DNA of 64,000 bases from Pseudomonas sp. GM50 (GTDB taxonomy: Bacteria; Pseudomonadota; Gammaproteobacteria; Pseudomonadales; Pseudomonadaceae): NCBI RefSeq assembly GCF_000282375.1, contig NZ_AKJK01000044.1, forward strand, positions 56,352 through 120,351, read 5' to 3'. Below are positions 33,498 to 42,076 of the stretch, piece by piece. The translations under genes and the position numbers were made by a program. Position 1 is the stretch's first letter; every line of letters starts with the position of its first letter. Under the pieces are notes generated by a model. The model saw only the letters and a list, made by a program, of their open reading frames with translations, had not been told where the DNA came from and did no database searches.

Positions 33498-33622
33498 CGT
33501 GACCTCATCTGAGTGTTGGCGTGAGGCACGAGTTTAGAGAGAGCAAAGGCTGGTTACTGTGCCGAAATGCTCGACCATTGTGCCTGAACGCTCTCTCAAT
33601 TCAGAGACCAATCCAATCCTGC

Positions 33623-34216
33623 TCAAACCGCTCCGAAGATGTTTTTCATCGCCGCATACTGCAGCAGCATGATGGTCTTGGCATCGCAGATTTCCCCGCG
33701 ATAGAACGCCGCCAACGCCTCGTCGAACGTCCACTCCAGCACTTCCAGCTCTTCGGTTTCTTCCTCCAGCCCGCCGCCATCACTGACTTTGGAAGAGGCG
33801 TCGTACTCGGCGATGAAGAAATGCAGCTTTTCAGTCACCGAACCGGGGCTCATGTAGGCTTCGAAAACCTTCTGCACATGGTGGACGCGATAGCCGGTTT
33901 CCTCCTCGGCCTCAGCGCGAATGCGCTCTTCAGGCGCAACGCCTTCCAGCAGGCCCGCCGCCACTTCAATCAGCAAACCATCGTGGCCGTTGACGAACAC
34001 CGGCAGCCTGAACTGGCGGGTCAGCACAACGGTTTTCTTCTCGCGGTTGAACAGCAGAATGGCCGCGCCATTGCCCCGGTCGTAGACTTCGCGAGTCTGA
34101 CGCTGCCAGTCGCCGTTGTTGCGCAAATAATCGAAAGTGATTTTCTTCAGCAGATACCAGTCGTGGGACAGCACCTGGGACTCGATGATGTTGACCCGCT
34201 CGGCTGTGTTCGACAT
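33623..34216 (-). CDS. nudK: Nudix hydrolase NudK (GDP-mannose pyrophosphatase)
   Basis: A 197-residue Nudix enzyme matching E. coli NudK along the chain: REVYDRGNGAAILLFNREKKTVVLTRQFR, VAAGLLEG...RAEAEEETGYRV (the Nudix box with REx2EE-type glutamates) and YMSPGSVTEKLHFFIAEY. NudK hydrolyses GDP-mannose to GMP and mannose-1-phosphate. The third Nudix glutamate pattern reads EAEEETGY, consistent with metal binding. It is monocistronic, and a REP-free gap separates it from the PEBP gene. Confidence 0.92.
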   Translation of the reverse strand: MSNTAERVNIIESQVLSHDWYLLKKITFDYLRNNGDWQRQTREVYDRGNGAAILLFNREKKTVVLTRQFRLPVFVNGHDGLLIEVAAGLLEGVAPEERIRAEAEEETGYRVHHVQKVFEAYMSPGSVTEKLHFFIAEYDASSKVSDGGGLEEETEELEVLEWTFDEALAAFYRGEICDAKTIMLLQYAAMKNIFGAV

Positions 34217-34267
34217 GACAATCCATCCCTATTTTCGTCAGAAGGCGTCCATGTTAGGCGAAAACAG

Positions 34268-34300
34268 AAAAGCCCGGCATGACTGCCGGGCTTCTTTTTT
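34268..34300. terminator. Rho-independent terminator after the chitinase gene
   Basis: AAGCCCGGC and GCCGGGCTT pair around ATGACT with A-rich and T-rich flanks. It overlaps the chitinase stop codon and can serve either strand. Confidence 0.85.
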
Positions 34301-35363
34301 ATCGCTGGTTGGCGATTTCAGGAATCGCTGCGGTTTCCTCTTGAGAAGACAGCTGCTGGCCGTGGATCAACGGTCCATAACGCCGACTGAACTCCCAGTT
34401 GTACGCAACGTTGTCCTTGCTGACCCCGTTGTCCCAGTTCACCGACCACGTCATCAGGCCTTTGATGGGAAGCCCCTTGGCGTCGAGGCGCTTGAAGGCG
34501 TTCACCACATCGGTCGGATTGATCACATAGCCGGTGGCCGCCGCATCGACGTTGGACGGCAGGCCAATGACGAACTTGTCCGCAGGAATCTTCGTATACC
34601 CGCGAGTGCCGGTCACCAGACTTTCGGTCAGGTAGAACAGGAAGTCCTCCTTCATCGCGTCATTGTTCTGGGCGATCCAGGCACCAGCGCCATTGTTGGC
34701 TTCCGGCACCCAGAGGCCGTCGCCGCCCTGGTTGTAATACTGCGGCGCGATGAAGTCGTAATAGCCTTCCAGCGCCTGGAGGTAGCCGACGTATTTGCCG
34801 GAAGTGGACAGGTACGGAAACTCCGGCGCCATGCTGATGATGAAGTGTTTGCCTTCGCCGGCGTAATGATCCTTCACCAGTTTCAGGGCGGCGGGCAGGA
34901 CGGTCTTGTTGTCGGCGAAATCAATCGCGCTCTGTTCAAGATCGATGTCCAGCCCATCGAAGCCGTAGGTTTCGACCAGTCGGATGATTTCGTTGGCCAG
35001 CGGCTGTTCGTTACCTTTGTGCAGCTCGATATGCGCGTCGGCGCCACCAAGGGAAATCAGTACCGCCCTGCCCTGGCTGTTCAGCACGCCGACCTGACGG
35101 CGGAACTCGGCGTCGGACAGGTTGTAAGGCTTGAAGGTCGGGATGCCGTTGCCCTTCATGAAGGCCACGGCCACCACGTTGTACTCCTTGGGTACGTCCG
35201 CCAGGTTCATGTTGGCGAACTTCCCGCGCTGGTAACCGTCACTCGGGCCAGCCGGCCAGTTGTGCCAGAAGCCCATGAGGATCTTTTTACCGGCGATCGA
35301 GGGCATCAACGAAGCGGCGTCGCTCAGTTGAGATTTGAGTAATGAAAAGTCGATTTTTGACAT
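34299..35363 (-). CDS. GH18 chitinase without signal peptide
   Basis: A 354-residue family-18 glycoside hydrolase that cuts chitin. The catalytic signature is FDGLDIDLE with Glu143 as acid/base, preceded by VLISLGG, and the barrel ends with GLMTWSVNWD. There is no N-terminal hydrophobic core: it starts MSKIDFSLLKSQLSDAASLMPSIAGKKILMGFW. Pseudomonas aeruginosa ChiC is likewise released without a classical signal peptide, and this protein resembles it at the N-terminus as far as I recall. No chitin-binding domain is attached. The neighbouring LPMO gene upstream on the same strand completes a chitin-degrading pair. Confidence 0.9.
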   Translation of the reverse strand: MSKIDFSLLKSQLSDAASLMPSIAGKKILMGFWHNWPAGPSDGYQRGKFANMNLADVPKEYNVVAVAFMKGNGIPTFKPYNLSDAEFRRQVGVLNSQGRAVLISLGGADAHIELHKGNEQPLANEIIRLVETYGFDGLDIDLEQSAIDFADNKTVLPAALKLVKDHYAGEGKHFIISMAPEFPYLSTSGKYVGYLQALEGYYDFIAPQYYNQGGDGLWVPEANNGAGAWIAQNNDAMKEDFLFYLTESLVTGTRGYTKIPADKFVIGLPSNVDAAATGYVINPTDVVNAFKRLDAKGLPIKGLMTWSVNWDNGVSKDNVAYNWEFSRRYGPLIHGQQLSSQEETAAIPEIANQR

Positions 35364-35403
35364 GTTCTAATCCTTCAGAACGTGTTGATTCAGAGGTTTG
35401 GCG

Positions 35404-36039
35404 TTACTTGAAATCCACGTCGAACGCTTGATAGAACGCGTTGCCCGTGTTGGCCACGATCCACATCAGCACGATGACGTGATGGCCCTGCTTGTTGGCC
35501 GGCAATTTCACTTCGTGGTTGACCTTGGCCTTCATCTCGGCCGAATGGCTGTAGTACGGCACCTGGGTGTAGAAGTCATCGAAGAACGGTTGTGCCTCCA
35601 GTTGCGCGCGGCTGATGCGTCGTTTCGGGTCCCAGCCGTCCTTGGTGATGAGCCAGCGATAGCCACGGGTGACGTGGGGCGCGGTGTATTCCCAAGTGAC
35701 CTTGAAGGTCTGGCCAGGGGCGACATTCAATAGCGGCCAGGCGAACGGACGATTGAGTTTTTTGCTCATTTCCTCGTTGGTGAAGTTGATGCAATCACGG
35801 TCGTCGACCTTGCCGCCGCTGAGGATGTGGCCGTCGGCGGGAGGGGTCACGCTGTCGCTGTCGGTTTGATACGGCACCGGGAACGGGCCTGCGGTAGGCG
35901 ACGGGAAATTCTTGCCGCCTTCCATTTCGTTGACCTGCCAGTTACCCAGCAATCCCAGCTCCACGGCAACCGCGCCGCGGCTGAAGGGGGATGTGACACG
36001 ACCGTGTCGAAGTTGCGTTTGAGTCTGTGGTTGGTTCAT
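35404..36039 (-). CDS. AA10 lytic polysaccharide monooxygenase without typical signal peptide
   Basis: A 211-residue single-domain AA10 (chitin-binding type-3/CBM33) enzyme that oxidatively cleaves chitin chains. The histidine brace is His12 (RHGRVTSPFSRG) and His122 (YTAPHVTRGYRW), with Phe210 in QAFDVDF on the axial side. LPMOs need the first His at the mature N-terminus, yet here only MNQPQTQTQLR precedes it, with no hydrophobic segment. The ATG at 36039 is chosen because GGAG lies eight bases upstream; GTG at 36048 would add three residues and still no signal peptide. 40 bases separate it from the chitinase gene. Confidence 0.88.
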   Translation of the reverse strand: MNQPQTQTQLRHGRVTSPFSRGAVAVELGLLGNWQVNEMEGGKNFPSPTAGPFPVPYQTDSDSVTPPADGHILSGGKVDDRDCINFTNEEMSKKLNRPFAWPLLNVAPGQTFKVTWEYTAPHVTRGYRWLITKDGWDPKRRISRAQLEAQPFFDDFYTQVPYYSHSAEMKAKVNHEVKLPANKQGHHVIVLMWIVANTGNAFYQAFDVDFK

Positions 36040-36261
36040 CTTTTTCACTCCGTTGATTGAAGAACTCTCCTTCCCGAGGAGAGGCCTTCAACCTAACGGA
36101 GCTGGTTTTTTTGTCCATTGGCTCATTTCTGGGGTGGATCATGCGTTTGCGAACCATTCGCCCGAAAACACTGGATGCACAACCAGCTCACCAAATCAAA
36201 TCCTACGAGCCTTGTGGCAAAAGGATTACAGCGCAAGGTAACGATTGGCACGCTTTCATCC

Positions 36262-36699
36262 TCAGGAAAGTTGCGCCTTGTATTCTTTCTGATACTGCCC
36301 GGCGAGGGCTTCTTTCTGTTGGTCGTCGAGCAACTTGCCGGCCATCTGGAAGAACTTCTGCTCCTCCTCTTTCAAGTGGTGATGGACCTTCTCCGAGAGC
36401 TTTTTCGCCGTTGCCAACCAGGACGGACTGGACATTTCGGTCGCATCCAGCGCTTCCATCATCTCGTCCATTTCGTGGTGTTCGGAGATGGCGTGGCGGC
36501 TAAGATCCACACCGTTGTCGAACTCCATCAGCGGCATGTAGAAGTGGCGTTCTTCAGCGGTTTCGTGGGCCTGAAGCTCGGATTTGAGCCGTTTGTAAGC
36601 CTCGGCCCGTTCCGGGGTGTCGCCACGGGTTTGAATCAGTGCAACGGCATAGCGGCGCTGACGATCGTGGCTTTCGCGCAAGGCTTCGAAAATATTCAC
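36262..36699 (-). CDS. Hemerythrin HHE-domain protein
   Basis: A 145-residue four-helix protein with the non-heme di-iron ligands expected of hemerythrin-like HHE domains: ESHDRQRR, ETAEERHFYMPLME, ISEHHEMDEMMEALD and VHHHLKEEEQKFFQMA. Such proteins bind oxygen or nitric oxide or buffer iron and oxidative stress. GTG at 36699 is preferred as start because GAGGA precedes it and the homologous N-terminus (NIFEALRESHDRQ) begins there. The open frame runs further back but would overlap the protease gene. Confidence 0.85.
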   Translation of the reverse strand: MNIFEALRESHDRQRRYAVALIQTRGDTPERAEAYKRLKSELQAHETAEERHFYMPLMEFDNGVDLSRHAISEHHEMDEMMEALDATEMSSPSWLATAKKLSEKVHHHLKEEEQKFFQMAGKLLDDQQKEALAGQYQKEYKAQLS

Positions 36700-36775
36700 G
36701 GGCTGTTCCTCATAGGCGACGCTATTGAGGCTAGACCTCTTGGCATGCTTGGGGTTCCCCCCTGCGAGCGACGAC

Positions 36776-37534
36776 TCAGGTTCTGCTGCCATACAGACGT
36801 CGCACAGCCTCGATGTCCTTCTCGCTCAGCAGACCGTGATTGTTCCAGTCCTTATTGCAGTAATTCATGATCGACTGCGGATCGTAGACCGTGATGTTCA
36901 AATCCGGAAAGTCGCCGCTCTTGTAAGTGTCGCGACACCAATCGGTTGCCTCATTGGGGGAATACTTACGATTCTGTTCATGGGCCAACCCCAGCGCATG
37001 TCCGAATTCATGCACGGCTACGGCACGCACACAGAACTCAACGCGGTTTTTGCATTTAGTGTTGGTCGCATAATCCACACGCAACATCATGCCGTTTTGA
37101 ACGTTGGTCAGACGCTGTCCGAGGGACACCGTCCCGGACGCATCAGCGCTGATACCGATACGAATGCCAAACTCCAGATCCTGGCATTGCCCCCACCCTT
37201 GGAATGAAACCATGCCATAGCGCTGCCAGGATTTAACCACGGCGTCCCGAACAGCAGCCCTAAACACCTCAGGAGAATCGGCAAGGCGTTCCCAACAGAC
37301 GTCTATCGGCTTCTCGCCCGTGCGCGTCCAGCCTGGCTTGTCCCAGACGTTGTCTTTCTGCACCGCGCCAAACGGATAGAGGACAAATCGATTGCCTTTG
37401 AAGGTGATGGCAAAGGCACCGGAAGGCTCGTGGATCGTCTCTAGCGGATCGGCTCTGGCGTCAAGAGGCGACCAGACCGGCACAGCCAAAATGATCAACA
37501 TCCAGACCGAGTGAGGTTTACCAGGCTTCTTCAT
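36776..37534 (-). CDS. Exported astacin-like (metzincin) metalloprotease
   Basis: A 252-residue secreted zinc protease. The zinc motif HEFGHALGLAHE (His175, His179, His185, and Glu176 as base, with Glu186) is the astacin-type HExxHxxGxxHE, and the Met-turn SIMNY follows near residue 225. A signal peptide or signal anchor is at residues 10-28 (VWMLIILAVPVWSPLDARA). Eight cysteines suggest disulfide bonds and a periplasmic or external location. It starts one base after the stop of the upstream lipoprotein gene, so the two are tightly coupled. No prodomain is obvious. Confidence 0.85.
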   Translation of the reverse strand: MKKPGKPHSVWMLIILAVPVWSPLDARADPLETIHEPSGAFAITFKGNRFVLYPFGAVQKDNVWDKPGWTRTGEKPIDVCWERLADSPEVFRAAVRDAVVKSWQRYGMVSFQGWGQCQDLEFGIRIGISADASGTVSLGQRLTNVQNGMMLRVDYATNTKCKNRVEFCVRAVAVHEFGHALGLAHEQNRKYSPNEATDWCRDTYKSGDFPDLNITVYDPQSIMNYCNKDWNNHGLLSEKDIEAVRRLYGSRT

Positions 37535-37535
37535 G

Positions 37536-39128
37536 TCAAGACTCCCGGGCGTTTGCCAATGCTTGCTCGCCCTCTCGTACCTGACGTTGCGCTTCAAGCA
37601 AGGCGATATGGGCGTTCAGCCTGGCAGTCTCGGCCTTGACGTCACTTAACGACGTATCCTGGCTGCTTTGCACACTCAGCTCATTGATCTGGCGGGTCTT
37701 TTGCAGCACCGCAATCCGGGCATCAAGTTCATCCAGCTCTGATTGCCGCTGCGCCTGCACCTGAGCCTTGGTATCGGTCAGTTGCTTGAGCTCATGGGCT
37801 TGTCGCGCATCCCTGTAGGCCACTGCCTGATCCAGGCCGGCGGACACGGTTTCTGCCAATTGTTGACCGCGCGCGGCTTTCTCGTCGTAACTGATCGTTG
37901 CGATACCACCATTCTCGCGGAACACAACCTTGAGCTCGTTGTTCTGGAACACACCATTTCGAAATGTCAGCATTCGCAACTTGCCCAGTTGCGGCACCAT
38001 CACGATACTGCTGACCACCACTCCCGTTGCCCCATCGACGTTGCAATTGCGTAGGTCAGACACTTCACAAATCAACAAGCGCGCCGCAACAGGGTCACGG
38101 TAAAGCAACCCCTCGCCATCGTCGGCGTCCACAGCCTTGTGATCACACAGTTGGGTGTCGCTGCATGGCACGGCATCTGCTGTCTTGACCACCGGAACGA
38201 GTCGGCCTTTCAAATTAAGCGTGGCGGAAAGTTGAGCGTCGCTGTAGCCGTTGGCAACAGGCCGTCGCTGGAAAAGTGCCAAAAGAGCAGCTTTGCTGTG
38301 GGCACTGGGTGCTTCGTTCAGCTCCGTCTGCTTGTAGGTTCGCGGCCAGATAATCTCTTCAGTGATGGACACCCTTTTAATCAGGCGGGCCAGCGATTGA
38401 TCGGCTTTGGCAACTCGTTTACTTTGCACCGAAGCTTCTTTCTGCACCTTATCCAACTGATTTTTTAGCGCCTGGGACAGCCCTCCCAGACCAGCCAGCC
38501 GTTCCATCCGTGCCACTTCGTCGGTCAGGATCACCAACTGCTCGGTTTGTGCTTCCAGGTTGCCGGTTTCTGCCTGGATCTCCTTCAATGCCGAAAGCGT
38601 CGTGGCGCTGCAGACGTAGGTTGAAGGTGGTTCAGGCGGCCCCTCACGCGGCTCCTCGCTCAGATTCACCAGCGGCACCCCGCTGACCAGGCTCAAAAGA
38701 CTGAAGCCACTCTTTACAACGCTACCGGCGATCGCCTTGGTCTGATCTTCGGCGGCTGCGTTCAAGCTTTTGATGACACCACTGTCGTAAGTTTCCAGCG
38801 AGAGTCGGGAGACTTTGCTCCAACCCGCCATTTTTTCGCTGTCGACGGAAATGCGCTCGCCCACGATGTAGGACGGATCGGCTTCGACTTTGGTCAGGAA
38901 GCGAATGTCGGGAGTGCCCGCTTCGTTGGTACATTGCAGCAGCGTGCGACGTACCGATATTTTGAACTGCAGCATCGGCAGTCCATAGCCACCGCCCATT
39001 TCGATAAAGGTTTTATCAGGAGCATGGGTGTAAGGCCCATAGCCATCCTGGCGACTTTGCAGGTGAGTCGTACAGCCTGCGTGGAAAATCATGGCGAGCG
39101 CTAAACATGCAAACGGTGCCTTGTTCAT
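37536..39128 (-). CDS. Large coiled-coil lipoprotein, function unknown
   Basis: A 530-residue envelope lipoprotein: signal with lipobox FHAGC and Cys19. The chain has a beta-rich N-terminal part (GGYGLPMLQFKISVRRTLLQC...), two helical coiled-coil stretches around residues 195-265 and a final one from about 435 to 530 (QAHELKQLTDTKAQVQAQRQSELDELDARIAVLQ...), and between them a small beta domain. I know no family for it. It is co-transcribed with the astacin-like protease, whose start codon lies one base after its stop, so it may be a substrate, anchor or inhibitor of that protease. This relation is inferred only. Confidence 0.75.
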   Translation of the reverse strand: MNKAPFACLALAMIFHAGCTTHLQSRQDGYGPYTHAPDKTFIEMGGGYGLPMLQFKISVRRTLLQCTNEAGTPDIRFLTKVEADPSYIVGERISVDSEKMAGWSKVSRLSLETYDSGVIKSLNAAAEDQTKAIAGSVVKSGFSLLSLVSGVPLVNLSEEPREGPPEPPSTYVCSATTLSALKEIQAETGNLEAQTEQLVILTDEVARMERLAGLGGLSQALKNQLDKVQKEASVQSKRVAKADQSLARLIKRVSITEEIIWPRTYKQTELNEAPSAHSKAALLALFQRRPVANGYSDAQLSATLNLKGRLVPVVKTADAVPCSDTQLCDHKAVDADDGEGLLYRDPVAARLLICEVSDLRNCNVDGATGVVVSSIVMVPQLGKLRMLTFRNGVFQNNELKVVFRENGGIATISYDEKAARGQQLAETVSAGLDQAVAYRDARQAHELKQLTDTKAQVQAQRQSELDELDARIAVLQKTRQINELSVQSSQDTSLSDVKAETARLNAHIALLEAQRQVREGEQALANARES

Positions 39129-39438
39129 TAGTCATCCTTGCATTAATGAAACTCATGCCCGAGAAAAATTCGTCCAGATTTTCTCCCCAGACGGTTTGGC
39201 GGCGACACGTTCAGAAAACAGACTTGCTCGAGCAGCCGTTTGAAGCGTTACCATGACTAATAGCTTAATGGCATCACTTGTCAAACTTGGCTGGGTACGC
39301 CGCAATTGGCAAAAGGACGTCAGACGACAGACCCAGCGCTCGAGGCCCCTGCAATTGCATGATCCGCCAGGATGAATCAACCACAGAGATCACGATAGGC
39401 TGATTCCGGCTATCTCTCTTCACCATAAGGATGTCGCC
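39129..39438. other. Divergent intergenic region without a recognisable feature
   Basis: The 310 bases between the lipoprotein gene and the GNAT gene hold presumably two promoters facing away from each other. No RNA gene, palindrome or repeat was recognised. Confidence 0.5.
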
Positions 39439-39870
39439 ATGCCCCTGAGAATCGAACGTTCACATAACCCCACGGAAGAAGAACGCTTGGCCATCCTCAC
39501 ACCGCTGCGCGCTTACAACGCCTCAAAGGCCGGGGCCACGGTGTCGGAGCAGATTGCTTTGCTGGTACGCAATGACAGCGACGAGATTCTCGGCGGGCTT
39601 TATGGCCGAGTGTTTTACCAGTGGTTTTTCATTGAGTTGTTGTCGGTGCCGGAGCAGGCCCGGGGACAAGGGATGGGCTCGAAGCTGATGCAGATGGCCG
39701 AAGACCTGGCGCGGGAGAAGGAATGCGTGGGGATCTGGCTGGACACCTTCGACTTCCAGGCGCCGGAGTTTTACAAGAAGCACGGCTACAGCGAATTGGG
39801 GCACATCGCCGATTACCCGCCGGGCCACAAGCGCTTCTTTTTCCAGAAGCGCCTCATTAACACTGATTAA
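39439..39870 (+). CDS. GNAT-family N-acetyltransferase
   Basis: A 143-residue GCN5-related acetyltransferase. The acetyl-CoA-binding segment is VPEQARGQGMGSKLMQMAEDLAREKE with the QxxGxG/A-like loop, and FDFQAPEFYKKHGYSELGHIADYP is the usual C-terminal element. GNAT enzymes acetylate amines on proteins, antibiotics or metabolites; the substrate is unknown. AAGG lies ten bases before the ATG. Monocistronic, followed by a REPIN. Confidence 0.88.
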   Translation: MPLRIERSHNPTEEERLAILTPLRAYNASKAGATVSEQIALLVRNDSDEILGGLYGRVFYQWFFIELLSVPEQARGQGMGSKLMQMAEDLAREKECVGIWLDTFDFQAPEFYKKHGYSELGHIADYPPGHKRFFFQKRLINTD

Positions 39871-39880
39871 GACGCGCAAC

Positions 39881-39968
39881 CTGTGGGAGCGGGCTTGCTC
39901 GCGAAGCTTTTGGCGCCCCTGAAGGCCCCTTCGCGAGCAAGTCGGATCGCCGCACCGCCGCTCCCACA
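39881..39968. repeat. REPIN of the GTGGGAGCGGGCTTGCTCGC type
   Basis: Left half CTGTGGGAGCGGGCTTGCTC, right half ending CGCCGCTCCCAC. The right half carries the same AAGTCGGATCGCCGCACCG block as the REPINs at 18060 and 26051. Confidence 0.85.
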
Positions 39969-40021
39969 TTGGAATGGCGTCGGCCGATCGTCTGGGGATT
40001 GAGCCTCAAACTGCAGACTGT

Positions 40022-40372
40022 TCAGAGACAGGTCGCCAACGCCGCCAATCGGCGCTTGGCGACAAAATCGTCATGCTGCGCGTAGTAACTCAACGCTGTA
40101 CCCGAGGCGTCGGTGCTCACGTCCACGAAGGACTCGGCCGAACGGGTATACACCGTGGAGCCACCCTTCTTGCCCGGCTGCAGATACGCACCCGCATCGA
40201 CGCCGAACACCGCTTCGTCCTGCCAGGCAAACTGCACGCACTGGGCGACGACTTTTTCCGGTTTGTCCGAGGTCAGGGTTTTGTACGGGGTTTTGGTGCG
40301 GGCGTCATTCATCGCCGATCCGGCGCAGCCCGCCAGCAAGGTTGCGGCCAGCGCCACCATCAGAATTCGCAT
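40022..40372 (-). CDS. Small lipoprotein, function unknown
   Basis: A 116-residue protein with a lipobox LLAGC and Cys16 after MRILMVALAATLLAG. The mature part (KVVAQCVQFAWQDEAVFGVDAGAYLQPGKKGGSTVYTRSAESFVDVSTDASGTALSYYAQ) has two cysteines and looks like a small beta-rich periplasmic domain. I do not recognise a family. Residue +2 is Ala, so outer-membrane sorting is expected. It is divergent from the next two small genes. Confidence 0.72.
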   Translation of the reverse strand: MRILMVALAATLLAGCAGSAMNDARTKTPYKTLTSDKPEKVVAQCVQFAWQDEAVFGVDAGAYLQPGKKGGSTVYTRSAESFVDVSTDASGTALSYYAQHDDFVAKRRLAALATCL

Positions 40373-40534
40373 TGCGTTCGCTCATCAAGAAAAAGCGGAC
40401 TGTATCACCGCGGCGCGGCGTATCGTTCTGCTTTACTTCATTTATACCGCGACACCGCGCAACGATTCGCGCACCCTGTCGCGCCATTAACGCCGCATCG
40501 CCCATTTTCCCGGGCGCATTTTTCTGGAAAGGTC

Positions 40535-40789
40535 ATGACACCCAACGCCGAATACTACAAACCGACCGCTGAATACGCCGACAAGCTGATCAGCCAGATC
40601 GGTCAGACGCCTTCCTGGATCGCCAAGCGAATTGGCGTCACCGACAAACGGATTCGTTACATTCTCGATGGCGAAAGAACCGTCAAAGGCGAAACCACGC
40701 CGATCCAGATGACCTACCCCGAGCAGTTTGCGCTCGAGTGTCTGGCCGCGGCCGCCAAGGCGAGCAAAAAGCAGTCTTCCAAGGAGTGA
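40535..40789 (+). CDS. Small predicted helix-turn-helix protein, function unknown
   Basis: An 84-residue basic protein with a likely helix-turn-helix around QIGQTPSWIAKRIGVTDKRIRYILDGERTVKG, similar in pattern to short DNA-binding proteins. GGAAAGG precedes the ATG by three to four bases. The open frame extends far upstream but without a start site. It ends two bases before the next gene's ATG, whose ribosome site AAGGAG lies at the end of this gene, so the two genes form one transcript. Confidence 0.7.
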   Translation: MTPNAEYYKPTAEYADKLISQIGQTPSWIAKRIGVTDKRIRYILDGERTVKGETTPIQMTYPEQFALECLAAAAKASKKQSSKE

Positions 40790-40791
40790 CC

Positions 40792-41121
40792 ATGGCGGCA
40801 ACCGAACAGCAACACGAGCAGGCGCTGAAAAAGTTTCTCGATGAGCGTCCTGAATTGCGCGTCGAACTGGACAACCTGAATCCACTATTGGCCCAAGCCA
40901 AGGGCGTGACAGTGGCGCAGTACCGCGACGAGCGCTTGCATGAAGCGTTCGAAGCCGAGGCTGAGCGCCTGGGTCTGTTTGCCTGGGAGCTGACACTGCA
41001 ACTGACTGCCGCCACACCCGAGGACTACCAGGCCCAACGCCTGGAGGTGCACAAGGAAGTCGCGGAGATGGCCGGCATGGACTGGCTGGAGTATTGCGAG
41101 TTATATGGGTTAACCAAATAA
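40792..41121 (+). CDS. DUF6388-like small conserved protein
   Basis: A 109-residue acidic, helical protein (MAATEQQHEQALKKFLDERPELRVELDNLNPLLAQAKG...EMAGMDWLEYCELYGLTK). It resembles the small Pseudomonas family DUF6388, from memory. No catalytic motif or membrane segment is present. AAGGAG lies six bases before its start. It is co-transcribed with the helix-turn-helix gene, but a link between them is not known. Confidence 0.72.
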   Translation: MAATEQQHEQALKKFLDERPELRVELDNLNPLLAQAKGVTVAQYRDERLHEAFEAEAERLGLFAWELTLQLTAATPEDYQAQRLEVHKEVAEMAGMDWLEYCELYGLTK

Positions 41122-41148
41122 TCTCGCTGCTCAAGGAAGCCTTCATCG

Positions 41149-41853
41149 ATGCTGCCTTCGCCCTCAAGCACCCGGGCCACACCGGGCCATTTGCATACCC
41201 ATAAATGGCGCGGGCGCATCGGCCTGTCGCTGGTCGCCAGTTTGTCGGTGCTCGCCGGCATGACCGATGCCATCGGCTTCATGGCCAGCGGCGACTTCGT
41301 GTCCTTCATGAGCGGTAACACCACCCGTCTGGCCGTGGCGATCAGCGATGGCGACCTCGGGCTGACCCTGCGCCTGGTAATCCTCGTGGCCACATTTGTC
41401 GCCGGCAACGCCTTGGGCATTGTCGTCAGCCGGCTCGGTGGCCGACGGGCGTTGCCGTTGCTGCTGTGCATTGCCACCCTGCTCTGCGGCGCTGCGGCAT
41501 GGCCCTATGAGACGCAATTGCCTGCGCTGCTGGCGGCGATCATCGCCATGGGCATGCTCAATGCCGCCGTGGAAGAAGTGAACGGCCTGCCGGTCGGGCT
41601 GACTTACGTCACCGGGGCATTGTCGCGGTTTGGCCGTGGGCTGGGGCGGTGGATGCTTGGCGAGCGGCGCAACGGCTGGCGAGTGCAATTGATCCCGTGG
41701 GCCGGGATGTTTGCCGGCGCGGTGCTGGGTGCAGTGCTGGAACATCATCTTGGGCTCAAGGCGCTGTTTGTCAGCGGGCTGCTGGCCGGGGTGCTGGGGG
41801 TGCTGTCGTTGAAGATACCGCGGCGTTGGCAGTTGGGTTACATGCCGCGCTGA
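41149..41853 (+). CDS. YoaK/DUF1275-family membrane protein
   Basis: A 234-residue inner-membrane protein with six to seven predicted helices. The start GLSLVASLSVLAGMTDAIGFMASGDFVSFMSGNTTRL is the DUF1275 hallmark (D-A-x-G-F...FMSGNTT), and the middle block AAVEEVNGLPVGLTYVTGALSRFGRGLGRW is also diagnostic. The family has no established transport activity. AAGGAA lies about 11 bases before the ATG. It lies 27 bases after the DUF6388-like gene on the same strand, so co-transcription is possible. Confidence 0.87.
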   Translation: MLPSPSSTRATPGHLHTHKWRGRIGLSLVASLSVLAGMTDAIGFMASGDFVSFMSGNTTRLAVAISDGDLGLTLRLVILVATFVAGNALGIVVSRLGGRRALPLLLCIATLLCGAAAWPYETQLPALLAAIIAMGMLNAAVEEVNGLPVGLTYVTGALSRFGRGLGRWMLGERRNGWRVQLIPWAGMFAGAVLGAVLEHHLGLKALFVSGLLAGVLGVLSLKIPRRWQLGYMPR

Positions 41854-41893
41854 TTGGGTTATCACATTCAGCATTGATGTTGCCTGATACTCC

Positions 41894-41992
41894 GCTATCG
41901 CGAGCAGGCTCGCTCCCACAGGGGTCTGTGGTGGATTTCAATGCCATATACGACACAAATCCCTTGTGGGAGCGAGCCTGCTCGCGATAGCA
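41894..41992. repeat. REPIN of the GCTATCGCGAGCAGGCTCGC type
   Basis: The left half reads CTATCGCGAGCAGGCTCGCT and the right half is its near-perfect reverse complement ending CTGCTCGCGATAGCAG. This is the same class as those at 45569 and 56703. Confidence 0.88.
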
Positions 41993-42076
41993 GCGACTCG
42001 GTCTACGAGCAAACGCCCTTCGCCGCCCCGCCGATAAAGCTTTATCATGGCCGCAGTTTCGCTGATCGAGTCCGTC

